Positions 7,746-15,879 of a stretch of DNA of 41,054 nt are shown in pieces; position 1 is the first letter of the stretch; every line of letters starts with the position of its first letter. The notes under the pieces were generated by a model. The model ran no database searches, was not told the DNA's origin, and saw only the letters and a program-made list of their open reading frames with translations. The DNA comes from an uncultured Bacteroides sp. (GTDB lineage Bacteria; Bacteroidota; Bacteroidia; Bacteroidales; Bacteroidaceae), in the NCBI GenBank assembly GCA_944320865.1, contig CALUJC010000030.1:1-41054 (forward strand), read 5' to 3'. A program made the position numbers and the translations under genes.

Positions 7746-10700
7746 TCAATTTGTATCTTTCACGCAACGGACGTAACCACGCTCACCCGTATTATTTTGT
7801 AGCATGAAAACATTATTGTTCGCATTCCACAAGAAACCATCACGATTTGAATTATATGGCGACTGCCCATCCATAGAGAATGCCGTCTGACTAATATAAT
7901 GCGTAGGGCTATAAGGTCCCAGTATCTTAGTATGCCATTCTGCATATCCACTGAAAATGCCAGTTGATACCCATGTTGAATATGAAGCTTCTACATAATC
8001 TTTTGGCCACATGTCAGCAGTCATACGGGTTGTCATAATCAACAGTTCCCGTTGGTTGGGGACACGATAACCTTCTGGACAAGGATTCCTAGTCTGATAA
8101 TAATTCCATGCATAACCTCCATCATATGTAACTCGTATCTCATCTTCCGTATCCCAATTTCCCCAAGTTGCCTCTCCACCATTTCTGACAGTGAACTTAT
8201 TTTCACTAGGATAAGACTCCTTGCTTACTACAAACTTTGTATACGGCCTATTCTCCGCATCACGCTCATTATGTGCAGGCAAAGGAACAGTTTCCAAATT
8301 CGTACGGCGTGCCTTTGGATTCATCCTGCTCATGTCGATGGTGTAAGTACCGTCACCATTATCATTTACTTCAATAAGGTCTTCAGGGTTAGTATTCACA
8401 TCATTGAGTGCAATACCCAGATTCCGTATGCATCGATAAGCGTAGTTTCCGCCATTCAAATCAAAAGATCCATCACTGCCTCCATAAGTACCTCGCGAAG
8501 CCCCTTCTTCTGCCCAAAGCACCCAAGGGGCCCCATCATTTGCGTTGTAAGAACTCGACGTATAATGCCAATACACCCTATTCGTTCCCTGTGCCCCGGG
8601 ACGGTCTACCGGGTTTTCCGGATAGAGGCGTGAAGCCTCATCCAAGGCATATTCGCCTAAATAAATATCCGTCAGCTGGTCTATGCTGGCAAGATACCAG
8701 CGCACTTCGTTGGCATCTATTTCGTCATCCCCGTCCAAATCGCGGTTGCGCAACAGGCATGCATAAGCTGCGTCTTGATATCCATATTGCAACCGATAAC
8801 GTTCGCTAGCATCTATTATCTGCGACCAAGTCTTGCCTTGCGTCCAAGCCAACGTATTTCTTCTTCCATTCCGGGTATCAGTTCCCCGTTCAACATCCCC
8901 CACAGGCAAACGCCCATAGCTACTGCCCTCAATGATTTCCATCGTCGACTCCAATCCCCATGCTGTTTGCAGGCTCTTGTTATTTGCGTCAAACACTGTA
9001 CGGATGGCTTTCTGTGTAAAGGTATAAAGTGAATTCACCACGCTGGAGTTACCATCGGGACTATAGACTTCATTTTCTTCCCCGCTACCTCCCTCAAAGG
9101 GAACGATGATATGCAACTGGCGATCTTCTCTGTCCACACATTGCTTCCACAACGACAAGTCTTCAATCCCGGTCACCGGATGCTTGAAATAAAGATTCTC
9201 ATCCACAAAAGCCGTGATGCACACATGGTCGCTACCTTGAGGAATCAACGTCGACATACTTGCATCTTGCTCCTTTACCTGCTTCAAGTAGGTTATCAAC
9301 TGGTCTATATCCATCAAGCCATCGGGCTGGGCTGTAGTCTCGTTATATTCCTGGTCACCAGGATATTTCACATACTTTCCATGCGAAGTGTTGTGCAATG
9401 CATTAATGGCAAACTTTATCCACTTATAATCTTCCACCCCTTTATAATCCGTCGCTCCAATGGGATGAATACCCGAACTGAAAGGCGTCTTGATGCCCCA
9501 CGTCAACTGGTCGGTAACCACATCAGGAGATATTTCGAGCAAGCAACGGTCGAAATGCGAGTCCAATTCAAATATCGTGTTGGTACTGTACACCACATCA
9601 CCCTCATGCCCCGGACGGACTTCATTTCCATCAGTCACCTCTACAATGATGTTATTGATGCCCTTCACCGTCACATTATAGGTGTAATGCCCGTTACGCT
9701 TGGTGTCGTAATCATTGGCATTGCCGGTTACATAACCCAAGTGAATAATGTAACGCACATCGGCATTCACTTCAAAGTCACTGGCATCGGTATACGAAAG
9801 GTGGCCTGTCAGCACCAGGTAAGTAGCATCGTCACTGGCATACATGAAGTCGGTGTTCACATATTCCTGTCCCGGTTTAGCCGGGTCTGTTTCTGCCTTT
9901 GTATTACTATCATCGCGCAAGGCATAAGCCTTGGCGGCATCTTGCTCCGTAATCTGTTTTTTATAATACGTTCTATTTTCAGGCATATAGAAGACAAAGC
10001 TGCCCCCGGTGTAATACTTGGTATTGTCCGCTTCGGTTTCATCCATTTCTTCAAAAGGAAGGGCTTGGGTGTCAAAGTAGTGACACGTAGTTCCTTGTAT
10101 ACGTCCGGCGTCCCAGTTTTGTTCATCCGCATCTTCCCAAGGCCCGCTACATCCGGTCTTCTCATAAGGCAACAATAAGGTTTGTTGAGGCACACACATT
10201 ACTTGCCACGTTTTGGGTTCGAAAGAAAAGTTCGTCCACCCTGCATTGGCTGCTTCCGAAGTGACCTTTACCTCAATCTTGGCATCGGCACGGCGTAAGA
10301 CCAAGGTACAATCCAATGTGGTTTGCCCGCTTTCCGTGCCACTTATAGTGATGTCTGTGGTCGTCTGCTCGCCTTCACCTGTGGTTTCCGCATATCCGGT
10401 CATCAAGAAAAGCGCGCCACGCTCTATAGATGCGTTAACCATAGGCAACACGGTCTCTTGCAAATCCTGCAGCGTAGTAATGGCATCCAGTTGCTCTTTA
10501 GTCACGGTATACGCCGTAGAGGTATTACCCGTTGTCAGGTTGGCGATGCCCACAATGCGGGCATTGTTCAACGAACTGACCTCAAAGGTAATGCTACCTG
10601 TGGTAGGATTCGATTCATTCCCATTATTTACCACCATGCCATTGTTGGTATCAAAATAGGCAGCATTGCCCGTAGGCCATACACGGTTACCGCCGGAATC

Positions 10701-10928
10701 AAATACAAAAACATATAGGTTATTGACTTGGTATTCATACATAGATTCTACGGCAGCACGGGTATAAACAGGGCTTTGCTGTACTGCATATTTCAGCGTA
10801 ACCTGAGTCGGTATGCCCTCCTCCACCAACGGACGCGGGCTGAACAACTCATCGTCCGTACATCCTGCCAAAGCGATGAAAGAGCAGCTCAGACAGGCTA
10901 TAATGCATTTTTTAAGAACACGTATCAT
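7746..10928 (-). CDS. Large DUF4906-type fimbria-associated lipoprotein
   Basis: A 1,060-residue surface lipoprotein with lipobox LAGC (C23). The N-terminal part is fimbrillin-like: YTRAAVESMYEYQVNNLYVFVFD places a TRA motif before the first strand, as in the neighbouring subunits. Near residues 730-741 there is a canonical EF-hand/dockerin-type calcium loop (DLDGDDEIDANE) followed by VRWYLAS. The C-terminus carries a NPCPEGYRVPNQREL segment (from residue 948) and ends GYVRCVKD, resembling the Fibrobacter major-paralogous-type domain. I recall DUF4906 proteins with this layout. As the largest and last gene of a Mfa/FimA-type locus, it is a candidate tip adhesin. That role is inferred from position and size. 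The stop is followed by a good terminator. Confidence 0.8.
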   Translation of the reverse strand: MIRVLKKCIIACLSCSFIALAGCTDDELFSPRPLVEEGIPTQVTLKYAVQQSPVYTRAAVESMYEYQVNNLYVFVFDSGGNRVWPTGNAAYFDTNNGMVVNNGNESNPTTGSITFEVSSLNNARIVGIANLTTGNTSTAYTVTKEQLDAITTLQDLQETVLPMVNASIERGALFLMTGYAETTGEGEQTTTDITISGTESGQTTLDCTLVLRRADAKIEVKVTSEAANAGWTNFSFEPKTWQVMCVPQQTLLLPYEKTGCSGPWEDADEQNWDAGRIQGTTCHYFDTQALPFEEMDETEADNTKYYTGGSFVFYMPENRTYYKKQITEQDAAKAYALRDDSNTKAETDPAKPGQEYVNTDFMYASDDATYLVLTGHLSYTDASDFEVNADVRYIIHLGYVTGNANDYDTKRNGHYTYNVTVKGINNIIVEVTDGNEVRPGHEGDVVYSTNTIFELDSHFDRCLLEISPDVVTDQLTWGIKTPFSSGIHPIGATDYKGVEDYKWIKFAINALHNTSHGKYVKYPGDQEYNETTAQPDGLMDIDQLITYLKQVKEQDASMSTLIPQGSDHVCITAFVDENLYFKHPVTGIEDLSLWKQCVDREDRQLHIIVPFEGGSGEENEVYSPDGNSSVVNSLYTFTQKAIRTVFDANNKSLQTAWGLESTMEIIEGSSYGRLPVGDVERGTDTRNGRRNTLAWTQGKTWSQIIDASERYRLQYGYQDAAYACLLRNRDLDGDDEIDANEVRWYLASIDQLTDIYLGEYALDEASRLYPENPVDRPGAQGTNRVYWHYTSSSYNANDGAPWVLWAEEGASRGTYGGSDGSFDLNGGNYAYRCIRNLGIALNDVNTNPEDLIEVNDNGDGTYTIDMSRMNPKARRTNLETVPLPAHNERDAENRPYTKFVVSKESYPSENKFTVRNGGEATWGNWDTEDEIRVTYDGGYAWNYYQTRNPCPEGYRVPNQRELLIMTTRMTADMWPKDYVEASYSTWVSTGIFSGYAEWHTKILGPYSPTHYISQTAFSMDGQSPYNSNRDGFLWNANNNVFMLQNNTGERGYVRCVKDTN

Positions 10929-10949
10929 AATGCTAAGCGTTTAATCTGG

Positions 10950-11996
10950 TTATTCAAAAGGTGGCACTTCAACGGTATACTCATCCCATCCAGCTACCCG
11001 GAAATTGATCTTAATGCCCACTTCTGTGGTGATGCGGGCTGTGATGTTGACCTGCGTGTTTCTTGTGAATGAGTTTACGCCGGGAGCAAACACCAATGCA
11101 CCGTAGCTATTGGCTTTGGTCGTCAAGGCCAAGGTATAAGGGCTGTTCGTCCCGCTGGAAAAGGCAAAAGTAGGATAGATGTAAGCCGCGAGCACCACTT
11201 TTGTTTCGGTCGCCGGAATAGTTACACCCTCTTGGTTTAAATGGCCAAACTCAGCATACTTAGTATTGTCCGGCACATCCAAGTTCACCTCACGAAAGAG
11301 ATAAAAACGGTCGCCGGCAAAGGGGCCAAATTGGGCATTCGTCAGCGTAATGTCTGCACCCGTGCCATTCTCTACTGTCAAAAGAAACTTCACTACAGAA
11401 CGAACCATAGACAACGCCAGCGAGGCGTCTTCTGCGATGGTAGCTTCCAGCCTGCCGGTCATAGGCAAGCCTGAGGCGGCAATCTCGTTATTGAATTTGG
11501 GGAACTTATGAGGAGTACTTTCATCTATGAAGAGTATTTTCCGGGAATTACCTACACTTGTCAAATCTCCTTGAATAACATTATTGGTATACGTCATGCC
11601 TAAACTCTCCTCATTGGCAATGGCATAGAAAGTGACACGCTCCCCAATGGGCATATCGGGAATGGTTACGGTTTCCTCTTTAGTATTTTGAGCATCATTC
11701 TTCACCTTTTCGTTGTAAATAATCTCCCTGCCGCCATCCGTATCGATCGTTGCGATGATGCGCAGCGTGCGGATACCCTCGTATTGCGAATAAGCATCAT
11801 CAGCACGGGTAGTAATGGTAGGTTCATCCGACTCTGTGCCCACGTGCAAAGTCACGGTAGTCGTTCCACCCACCGATATGGCTTCAGGTTTGTCGTCCTC
11901 ACACGCCGAAAATACAAAGCTTAATAAAATGGCCGACAGCGCGATGGGAAACGCCGTCTTTATTGGTTTACTCCTGTTCAATCTATCCCTTTTCAT
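10950..11996 (-). CDS. FimA/Mfa-type fimbrial subunit lipoprotein
   Basis: A 348-residue lipoprotein with lipobox FSAC (C32) after an Arg/Lys-rich leader. The sequence TITTRADDAYSQYEGIRTLRI has the TRA motif and first strand expected of Bacteroidales fimbrial precursors, which are exported as lipoproteins and then cleaved to allow donor-strand polymerisation. The middle (GERVTFYAIANEESLG, SGLPMTGRLEATIAEDASLALSMVRSVVKFLLTVEN) fits the FimA/Mfa superfamily fold. The C-terminus ends in an amphipathic strand (INFRVAGWDEYTVEV). Whether it is the major stalk subunit, an anchor or an accessory subunit cannot be decided here. It starts 21 bases before the DUF4906 gene, so the two are co-transcribed. 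Confidence 0.82.
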   Translation of the reverse strand: MKRDRLNRSKPIKTAFPIALSAILLSFVFSACEDDKPEAISVGGTTTVTLHVGTESDEPTITTRADDAYSQYEGIRTLRIIATIDTDGGREIIYNEKVKNDAQNTKEETVTIPDMPIGERVTFYAIANEESLGMTYTNNVIQGDLTSVGNSRKILFIDESTPHKFPKFNNEIAASGLPMTGRLEATIAEDASLALSMVRSVVKFLLTVENGTGADITLTNAQFGPFAGDRFYLFREVNLDVPDNTKYAEFGHLNQEGVTIPATETKVVLAAYIYPTFAFSSGTNSPYTLALTTKANSYGALVFAPGVNSFTRNTQVNITARITTEVGIKINFRVAGWDEYTVEVPPFE

Positions 11997-12035
11997 CTTA
12001 TTCTGTCATCTTAAATTCATTATAATAGGATGCCG

Positions 12036-12998
12036 TTACCACTGCACGGTGTAGTCTTCAGTCGTCCAATCTGTTACCGTCACTTTCAGGGTAACGTCTG
12101 TCCCGTTTCGTGGGATATTAACGGTATAATTGTAGTGGTTACCCGCACTCCAAGCGGTTATCTGCCCTGTTGCAAGCGATAAGTCTGCTTCGTGGAATGC
12201 CTGAGAAACATCATCCGTATATTGATAAGAAAAAGTCAAACTGATGCCTGTAAGTCCATCGTGAGGAGGCAACAATAAATCGCCGCCAAACAGAGACGCA
12301 GACAGGGCATCGGTAGTCAAGGCTACATTGTCGGCAGAAAAAATGCCATCATCCGAAGTATTCGCTGTAAGGTTGCTCCATTTGGGGGTAGCCGAACTGT
12401 CAAAATTCCCCTTATAGGAAACACCACTCAATTTAACATTAGTCAGCGTAACAGCATCACCCTCAGACGTGACGTTTAACGATATACGTGCCAACTCATG
12501 CCCAAACTCCAACGCCACCGCATTCGCCACCGTATTCTCATTCGCCTGTACCCCCGTCTTTCGCGCCGTCATCAAGTCCACCGCCTCATCGCCCGTCTTC
12601 GAGGCATCGAAGCCCGTCACGGTGATAACCCCTTGGTCTGTACACTCCACATTCTGAAGCCCCGCCGGATACACCGCATAAAAGTCATACTCCGCGCCAA
12701 GCACCCAGTAGCGGTCGCCGCCCGTGTAGCTCCACGTGCCGTTGCTGTTGGTGACGGGAACTTTGTCGAAGGGCTGGTTGCTGCTGCCATTCTCGCCAGT
12801 GTACCATCCCCACACGGAGAACTGGGAGCCTTCGGAGAAGTCTCCCTCCACCGCCGCGCGGGTCACCGCCGGGGTGCGGAAGGAGATGGCGGCATCGCCG
12901 CAGGCCGTGCCGTCCGGCAACTCATTGGTGCAGGAGGAGGTGGCGGCGCCAAGCAGCAGGGCGGCGCCAAGGAATAGTGTTGAAAGATTACGTCTCAT
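12036..12998 (-). CDS. Fimbrillin family lipoprotein (second copy in locus)
   Basis: A 320-residue protein with a lipobox (TSSC, C23 of MRRNLSTLFLGAALLLGAAT-). The pattern VTRAAVEGDFSEGSQFSVWGWYTG, then WSYTGGDRYWVLGAEYDFYAVYP, is the hallmark of Mfa_like fimbrillin family proteins. GHELARISLNVT and the terminal WTTEDYTVQW complete it. It is probably a structural or minor pilin on the cell surface. The reading frame stays open upstream to 13157 through the palindrome array, whose 24-bp period is in frame. I reject that extension because the signal peptide begins at the ATG at 12998. It precedes the FimA-like subunit by 39 bases. Confidence 0.88.
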   Translation of the reverse strand: MRRNLSTLFLGAALLLGAATSSCTNELPDGTACGDAAISFRTPAVTRAAVEGDFSEGSQFSVWGWYTGENGSSNQPFDKVPVTNSNGTWSYTGGDRYWVLGAEYDFYAVYPAGLQNVECTDQGVITVTGFDASKTGDEAVDLMTARKTGVQANENTVANAVALEFGHELARISLNVTSEGDAVTLTNVKLSGVSYKGNFDSSATPKWSNLTANTSDDGIFSADNVALTTDALSASLFGGDLLLPPHDGLTGISLTFSYQYTDDVSQAFHEADLSLATGQITAWSAGNHYNYTVNIPRNGTDVTLKVTVTDWTTEDYTVQW

Positions 12999-13043
12999 AT
13001 AGGATATGGATAATATTGTGATACTGTTTTTTGAGAGGGAGCA

Positions 13044-13155
13044 CTCACTGTCCGGTGAGATACCCCTCTCACCGAGCGATGAGAACCCCCTCTCATCGAG
13101 CGGTGAGGTATTCCGCTCATCGGCCGGTGAGAAGGGGGCCTCACCCGACGGGGGC
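13044..13155. repeat. Palindrome array C, 5 units, exact 24-bp period
   Basis: Units lie at 13044-13059, 13068-13083, 13092-13107, 13116-13131 and 13140-13155. All fit CTCAY(6)RTGAG except the last, whose right arm is degenerate. Arms are CTCAC or CTCAT with GTGAG or ATGAG, so the changes mostly leave G-C or wobble pairs. The array begins one base after the DUF4469 stop codon and ends about 45 bases before the next fimbrillin start. Confidence 0.85.
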
Positions 13156-13156
13156 A

Positions 13157-14002
13157 TTAGCCCAATTGGTGATTGCCGTCATCTTCATCGTCATCGCCGG
13201 TAGAACCACCGTCGGTAACAGCGCCGATAGTCACCGGGCGCGGCAGCTCGAAGGAGCGCGGCGCTTTGGTCAGCGTGCCGCTGCTTCCGGCATACTGCGT
13301 GGTCACCTTCACCAGCCATTCGCCCTCGGTCACTCCGGCGGGCAGGCTGAATTGCAGTTTCTTGGGGGTGTTGGGCGATATCTTCGCGGCGGGGATGAAG
13401 AAGGTGGTGTCGGGGTCGTCGGCCTTGGTGAGGGTGATGCCCACCGAGGGGTCGCTGCCCACCACTTTCAGCCCGTTGCCGGTGATGACGGCCATTTCGC
13501 TCGGCTCCATGTCGAGGGGCACGCGGGTCATCACGCCGCCCTGCTCCACCTCCTGGCTGAAGGCGCTGGTCATGCCGGCAATGTAGGGGCCGGTGGCGGC
13601 GGGTTGCAGGAAGAGTTGCAGCTTGGCCTTGCCGAGGGCTTCGGCCAGCACGGGGCCTTGGCGCAGGCTGGCGTAGACTTTCACCCGTTCGCGGTCCACG
13701 GGCAGCGACAGTTCGCTCTCCATCACCACGCCGCTGGCCATGGGCTGGGCGTAGCAGAAGGGTGTGCTGATGCAGAAGCCGCTGGCCACGGCGTCGGCCA
13801 TCACCTCCATGGCCACCTTCAGCGCGCCGAGCACCTTGGTGGGCTCCTCGCCCAAGCGGTCGGCGGTGGCGTCGGCAATGTCGTCCAGCGTGAGCGATGT
13901 GCTCTGCGTCTCCACCTTCACGGTGTAGTCGTCGTCCACGTCCGTGGTGAGGGTGTTGGGGTAGGCCTTCAGGTTGAGGTCGAGTGTAAATTGTTGTGCC
14001 AT
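13157..14002 (-). CDS. HU-like DNA-binding protein with DUF4469 domain
   Basis: A 281-residue cytoplasmic protein with no signal peptide. The N-terminal ~120 residues (FTLDLNLKAYPNTLTTDVDDDYTVKV ... VLGALKVAMEVMADAVASGF) match the Bacteroidales HU/IHF-like domain (Bvu_2165 type). The region from about 165 to 265 (MAVITGNGLKVVGSDPSVGITLT ... EWLVKVTTQYAG) matches the Ig-like DUF4469 domain. The tail is acidic (DDDEDDG). Such proteins are presumed nucleoid or DNA-binding factors, but targets are unknown. An AGGAGA sequence lies 8 bases before the ATG. It sits inside the fimbria locus, directly followed by a palindrome array. A regulatory link to the fimbriae is a hypothesis. Confidence 0.8.
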   Translation of the reverse strand: MAQQFTLDLNLKAYPNTLTTDVDDDYTVKVETQSTSLTLDDIADATADRLGEEPTKVLGALKVAMEVMADAVASGFCISTPFCYAQPMASGVVMESELSLPVDRERVKVYASLRQGPVLAEALGKAKLQLFLQPAATGPYIAGMTSAFSQEVEQGGVMTRVPLDMEPSEMAVITGNGLKVVGSDPSVGITLTKADDPDTTFFIPAAKISPNTPKKLQFSLPAGVTEGEWLVKVTTQYAGSSGTLTKAPRSFELPRPVTIGAVTDGGSTGDDDEDDGNHQLG

Positions 14003-14110
14003 AGCGTTGTTCTCCTATACTTTAGTGTTGTTAATACTCTCGTAAAGCAAATAGGTTCTATGGCGGGTTGGGAGGGGTAAGGGGGATAGGGAATCTTTAT
14101 AAAATAACTA

Positions 14111-14428
14111 TCATAAAATGTCGGATAGGTTGTCTGGATTACGGCGCACATCCCATATTGCCAGGATACGTACCAAACCGGCAGCATCATCCACCTGATA
14201 TACTAGCCAAAATATGGGGCTTATTAGCACCTTTCTGACCTCCAACTCAGGAGAATCCATATCAAGCAAACGGGTACCCATCCGTGGATTCATTTCTAAA
14301 AGCCGGACACAATGCCGAATTTCCAGACGCAGCTTCTTTGCGGCATGCTGGCCAAAATATACCGTCCCATACAACAATATGGATTTACGCATTTCGATAG
14401 CAGCGCGTCGCCAAATCACCTTAGCCAT
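14111..14428 (-). CDS. RelE/ParE-family toxin
   Basis: A 105-residue basic protein of the RelE/ParE fold. It starts KVIWRRAAIEMRKSILLYGTVYFG, has PRMGTRLLD and RKVLISPIFWLVYQVDD in the middle, and ends with the family-typical LAIWDVRRNPDNL. Members cleave mRNA on ribosomes or poison gyrase; the sequence does not show which. Its ATG overlaps the end of the upstream antitoxin-like gene by 13 bases, the usual coupled arrangement. It lies in the middle of the fimbria locus on the same strand. Confidence 0.85.
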   Translation of the reverse strand: MAKVIWRRAAIEMRKSILLYGTVYFGQHAAKKLRLEIRHCVRLLEMNPRMGTRLLDMDSPELEVRKVLISPIFWLVYQVDDAAGLVRILAIWDVRRNPDNLSDIL

Positions 14429-14718
14429 GGCATTTCTCTTAAAATTTCCGCATCAGCTTCTTCTTCAGTCAACGTTTCCAAAGTGCCATCAGACAATTCC
14501 TGCTGAAATTTGGCAATTTCATGCTTCACTTCTTCCTTTGTAGAAGGTATACCGGGAATGCGCCCATAGTCTTTCGATAGCCATATTTCATCGTCAGATG
14601 CATATTCAAAATACATGCTTTCCAACTTGCTCTTCAAATCATCCATGCTATATGCCTGGCTGATGTCATCCATCAGTCTTGCCTTTACAGCATCCAGTTC
14701 CATCGTCGTCATACCCAT
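14416..14718 (-). CDS. Putative antitoxin of the RelE/ParE module
   Basis: A 100-residue acidic protein rich in Glu and Asp (e.g. LEESMYFEYASDD-like stretch, LETLTEEEADAEILREMPW). It lies just upstream of and overlaps the RelE/ParE toxin. I do not recognise a DNA-binding fold with confidence, so the antitoxin call rests on position, size and acidity. The ATG at 14718 is preferred because AGGAAAGGAA precedes it and a promoter lies at 14748-14778. ATGs at 14712 and 14703 are alternatives. Confidence 0.7.
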   Translation of the reverse strand: MGMTTMELDAVKARLMDDISQAYSMDDLKSKLESMYFEYASDDEIWLSKDYGRIPGIPSTKEEVKHEIAKFQQELSDGTLETLTEEEADAEILREMPWLR

Positions 14719-14747
14719 GTTTCCTTTCCTATTAATGATTGCATCTG

Positions 14748-14778
14748 CAAAGATACTCCTATTTTCCTTATTTCCCAA
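14748..14778 (-). promoter_or_regulatory. Promoter of the toxin-antitoxin pair
   Basis: On the minus strand TATCTTTG (14748-14755) matches TAnnTTTG exactly, and a TTG (14776-14778) lies exactly 20 bases upstream, the same spacing seen at the fimbria and efflux promoters. The pair can thus be expressed independently of the fimbria operon. Confidence 0.6.
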
Positions 14779-14815
14779 TACGCCAAAGAACTTTCGGGCG
14801 ACGGGCGCCCAGGGT

Positions 14816-14845
14816 AGCCTGCGGGGCGGTCGGGCACCGCAGGCT
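14816..14845. terminator. GC-rich stem-loop after the first fimbrillin gene
   Basis: Perfect 9-bp stem AGCCTGCGG (14816-14824) with CCGCAGGCT (14837-14845), about 22 bases past the fimbrillin stop. There is no T-tract on the minus strand, so it may stabilise the transcript end or attenuate rather than terminate. Confidence 0.4.
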
Positions 14846-14867
14846 GATATATTAACGAAGCGAAGAA

Positions 14868-15824
14868 TTAATCGAAAGTAATTTCTTCTTCCGTAGGATC
14901 ACCATAACCGGTAACCTTCTCTACTTCAAACTCGATAGGATATACTTCTGTATCCGGATCTGTTGTAATATTATCTATAGACAGCTCTGCTGTATAGAGG
15001 TAGTAGTTGCCACCTTCCCATTCATCTATTGTTGTAATAGGCAATGTAGCAGTAATTGTACCATCCTTTATTGTGCTAACGCCATCGGTAGCCTTAACAC
15101 TTGCGTTGATGGTAATCGTGCCCAAAGTTTGAGGAATTACATACCAAGCTGTAGTGGTCAAGCCATTAGTAGCATCAATAGTTTGCGCTGTTGAGAAGTC
15201 GGTGTAGCTACCTTTTGATGAAGCAGCTGCTGTACCTTGTGTACCTGCTACCCACTGTCCATTCATTTCTATAGTTTCACCAACCTTGAAATTCTGCATA
15301 GTCACATCCAACCCAGCCAACGTATTATCCAACGTAAACTTGAACGCAACCTTAGACAGCAAGTGCCCGAAAGTAAGGGATACAGCACCTTGGGAAGAAG
15401 CGGTTACACCTTCAACAGAAGCATCATCATACACCAAGTCATTGCTACCTGCGCCCGTAACCGTTAGCGTCAAGCCTGTGCTATAATCCCAACTCGCACT
15501 TGCAGCAGCGGAAGGAGCATAAGCGGCAAACTTATAATCTTCGCCATCCACCCAATATTGCAGGGGACTGTAAGTCCATGAACTACCAACACTACCGCTT
15601 ACTGTTGTGCCATTGAACAGGCTACCATTCGTCTCGTAGCCACCATACACTTGGAAAGACTTCAGCGTCGTGCCATCCATGTCCGCCTTCGTGATGTTGT
15701 TAAGCCCCGAACCAGCAAAGCTGATTACACCGGTCTGCTGGTCTGTTACATTGACCACTTCTTCGTTCGTACAGCTTGCCAAAGCTGCTACAGCCAGGCC
15801 AAGCAAAAACATGCTTTTCTTCAT
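14868..15824 (-). CDS. Fimbrillin family lipoprotein (first copy in locus)
   Basis: A 318-residue lipoprotein (MKKSMFLLGLAVAALASC, C18). It shows the Mfa_like fimbrillin pattern: ITKADMDGTTLKSFQVYGGY, then WTYSPLQYWVDGEDYKFAAYAP, GHLLSKVAFKFTLDN, and a Ser/Thr/Gly-rich strand region ending WEGGNYYLYTAELSIDN. The TKAD sequence replaces the TRA motif seen in its neighbours, so maturation by an Arg-specific protease would differ. It is likely exported to the cell surface as a structural subunit. It follows the DUF5119 gene by 55 bases, and a GC-rich stem-loop and the toxin-antitoxin pair come after it. Confidence 0.85.
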   Translation of the reverse strand: MKKSMFLLGLAVAALASCTNEEVVNVTDQQTGVISFAGSGLNNITKADMDGTTLKSFQVYGGYETNGSLFNGTTVSGSVGSSWTYSPLQYWVDGEDYKFAAYAPSAAASASWDYSTGLTLTVTGAGSNDLVYDDASVEGVTASSQGAVSLTFGHLLSKVAFKFTLDNTLAGLDVTMQNFKVGETIEMNGQWVAGTQGTAAASSKGSYTDFSTAQTIDATNGLTTTAWYVIPQTLGTITINASVKATDGVSTIKDGTITATLPITTIDEWEGGNYYLYTAELSIDNITTDPDTEVYPIEFEVEKVTGYGDPTEEEITFD

Positions 15825-15879
15825 ACTTAGTAAGAATTAGTTATACAATAAATTATTTAGCTCTCATTCTGTTGTCTAC

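Noticed and set aside
12999-13157. N-terminal extension of the second fimbrillin through the 24-bp array, giving 8-residue repeats
   Set aside because: A clean lipoprotein signal peptide begins at the ATG at 12998; the in-frame period of 24 makes the extension open by chance.
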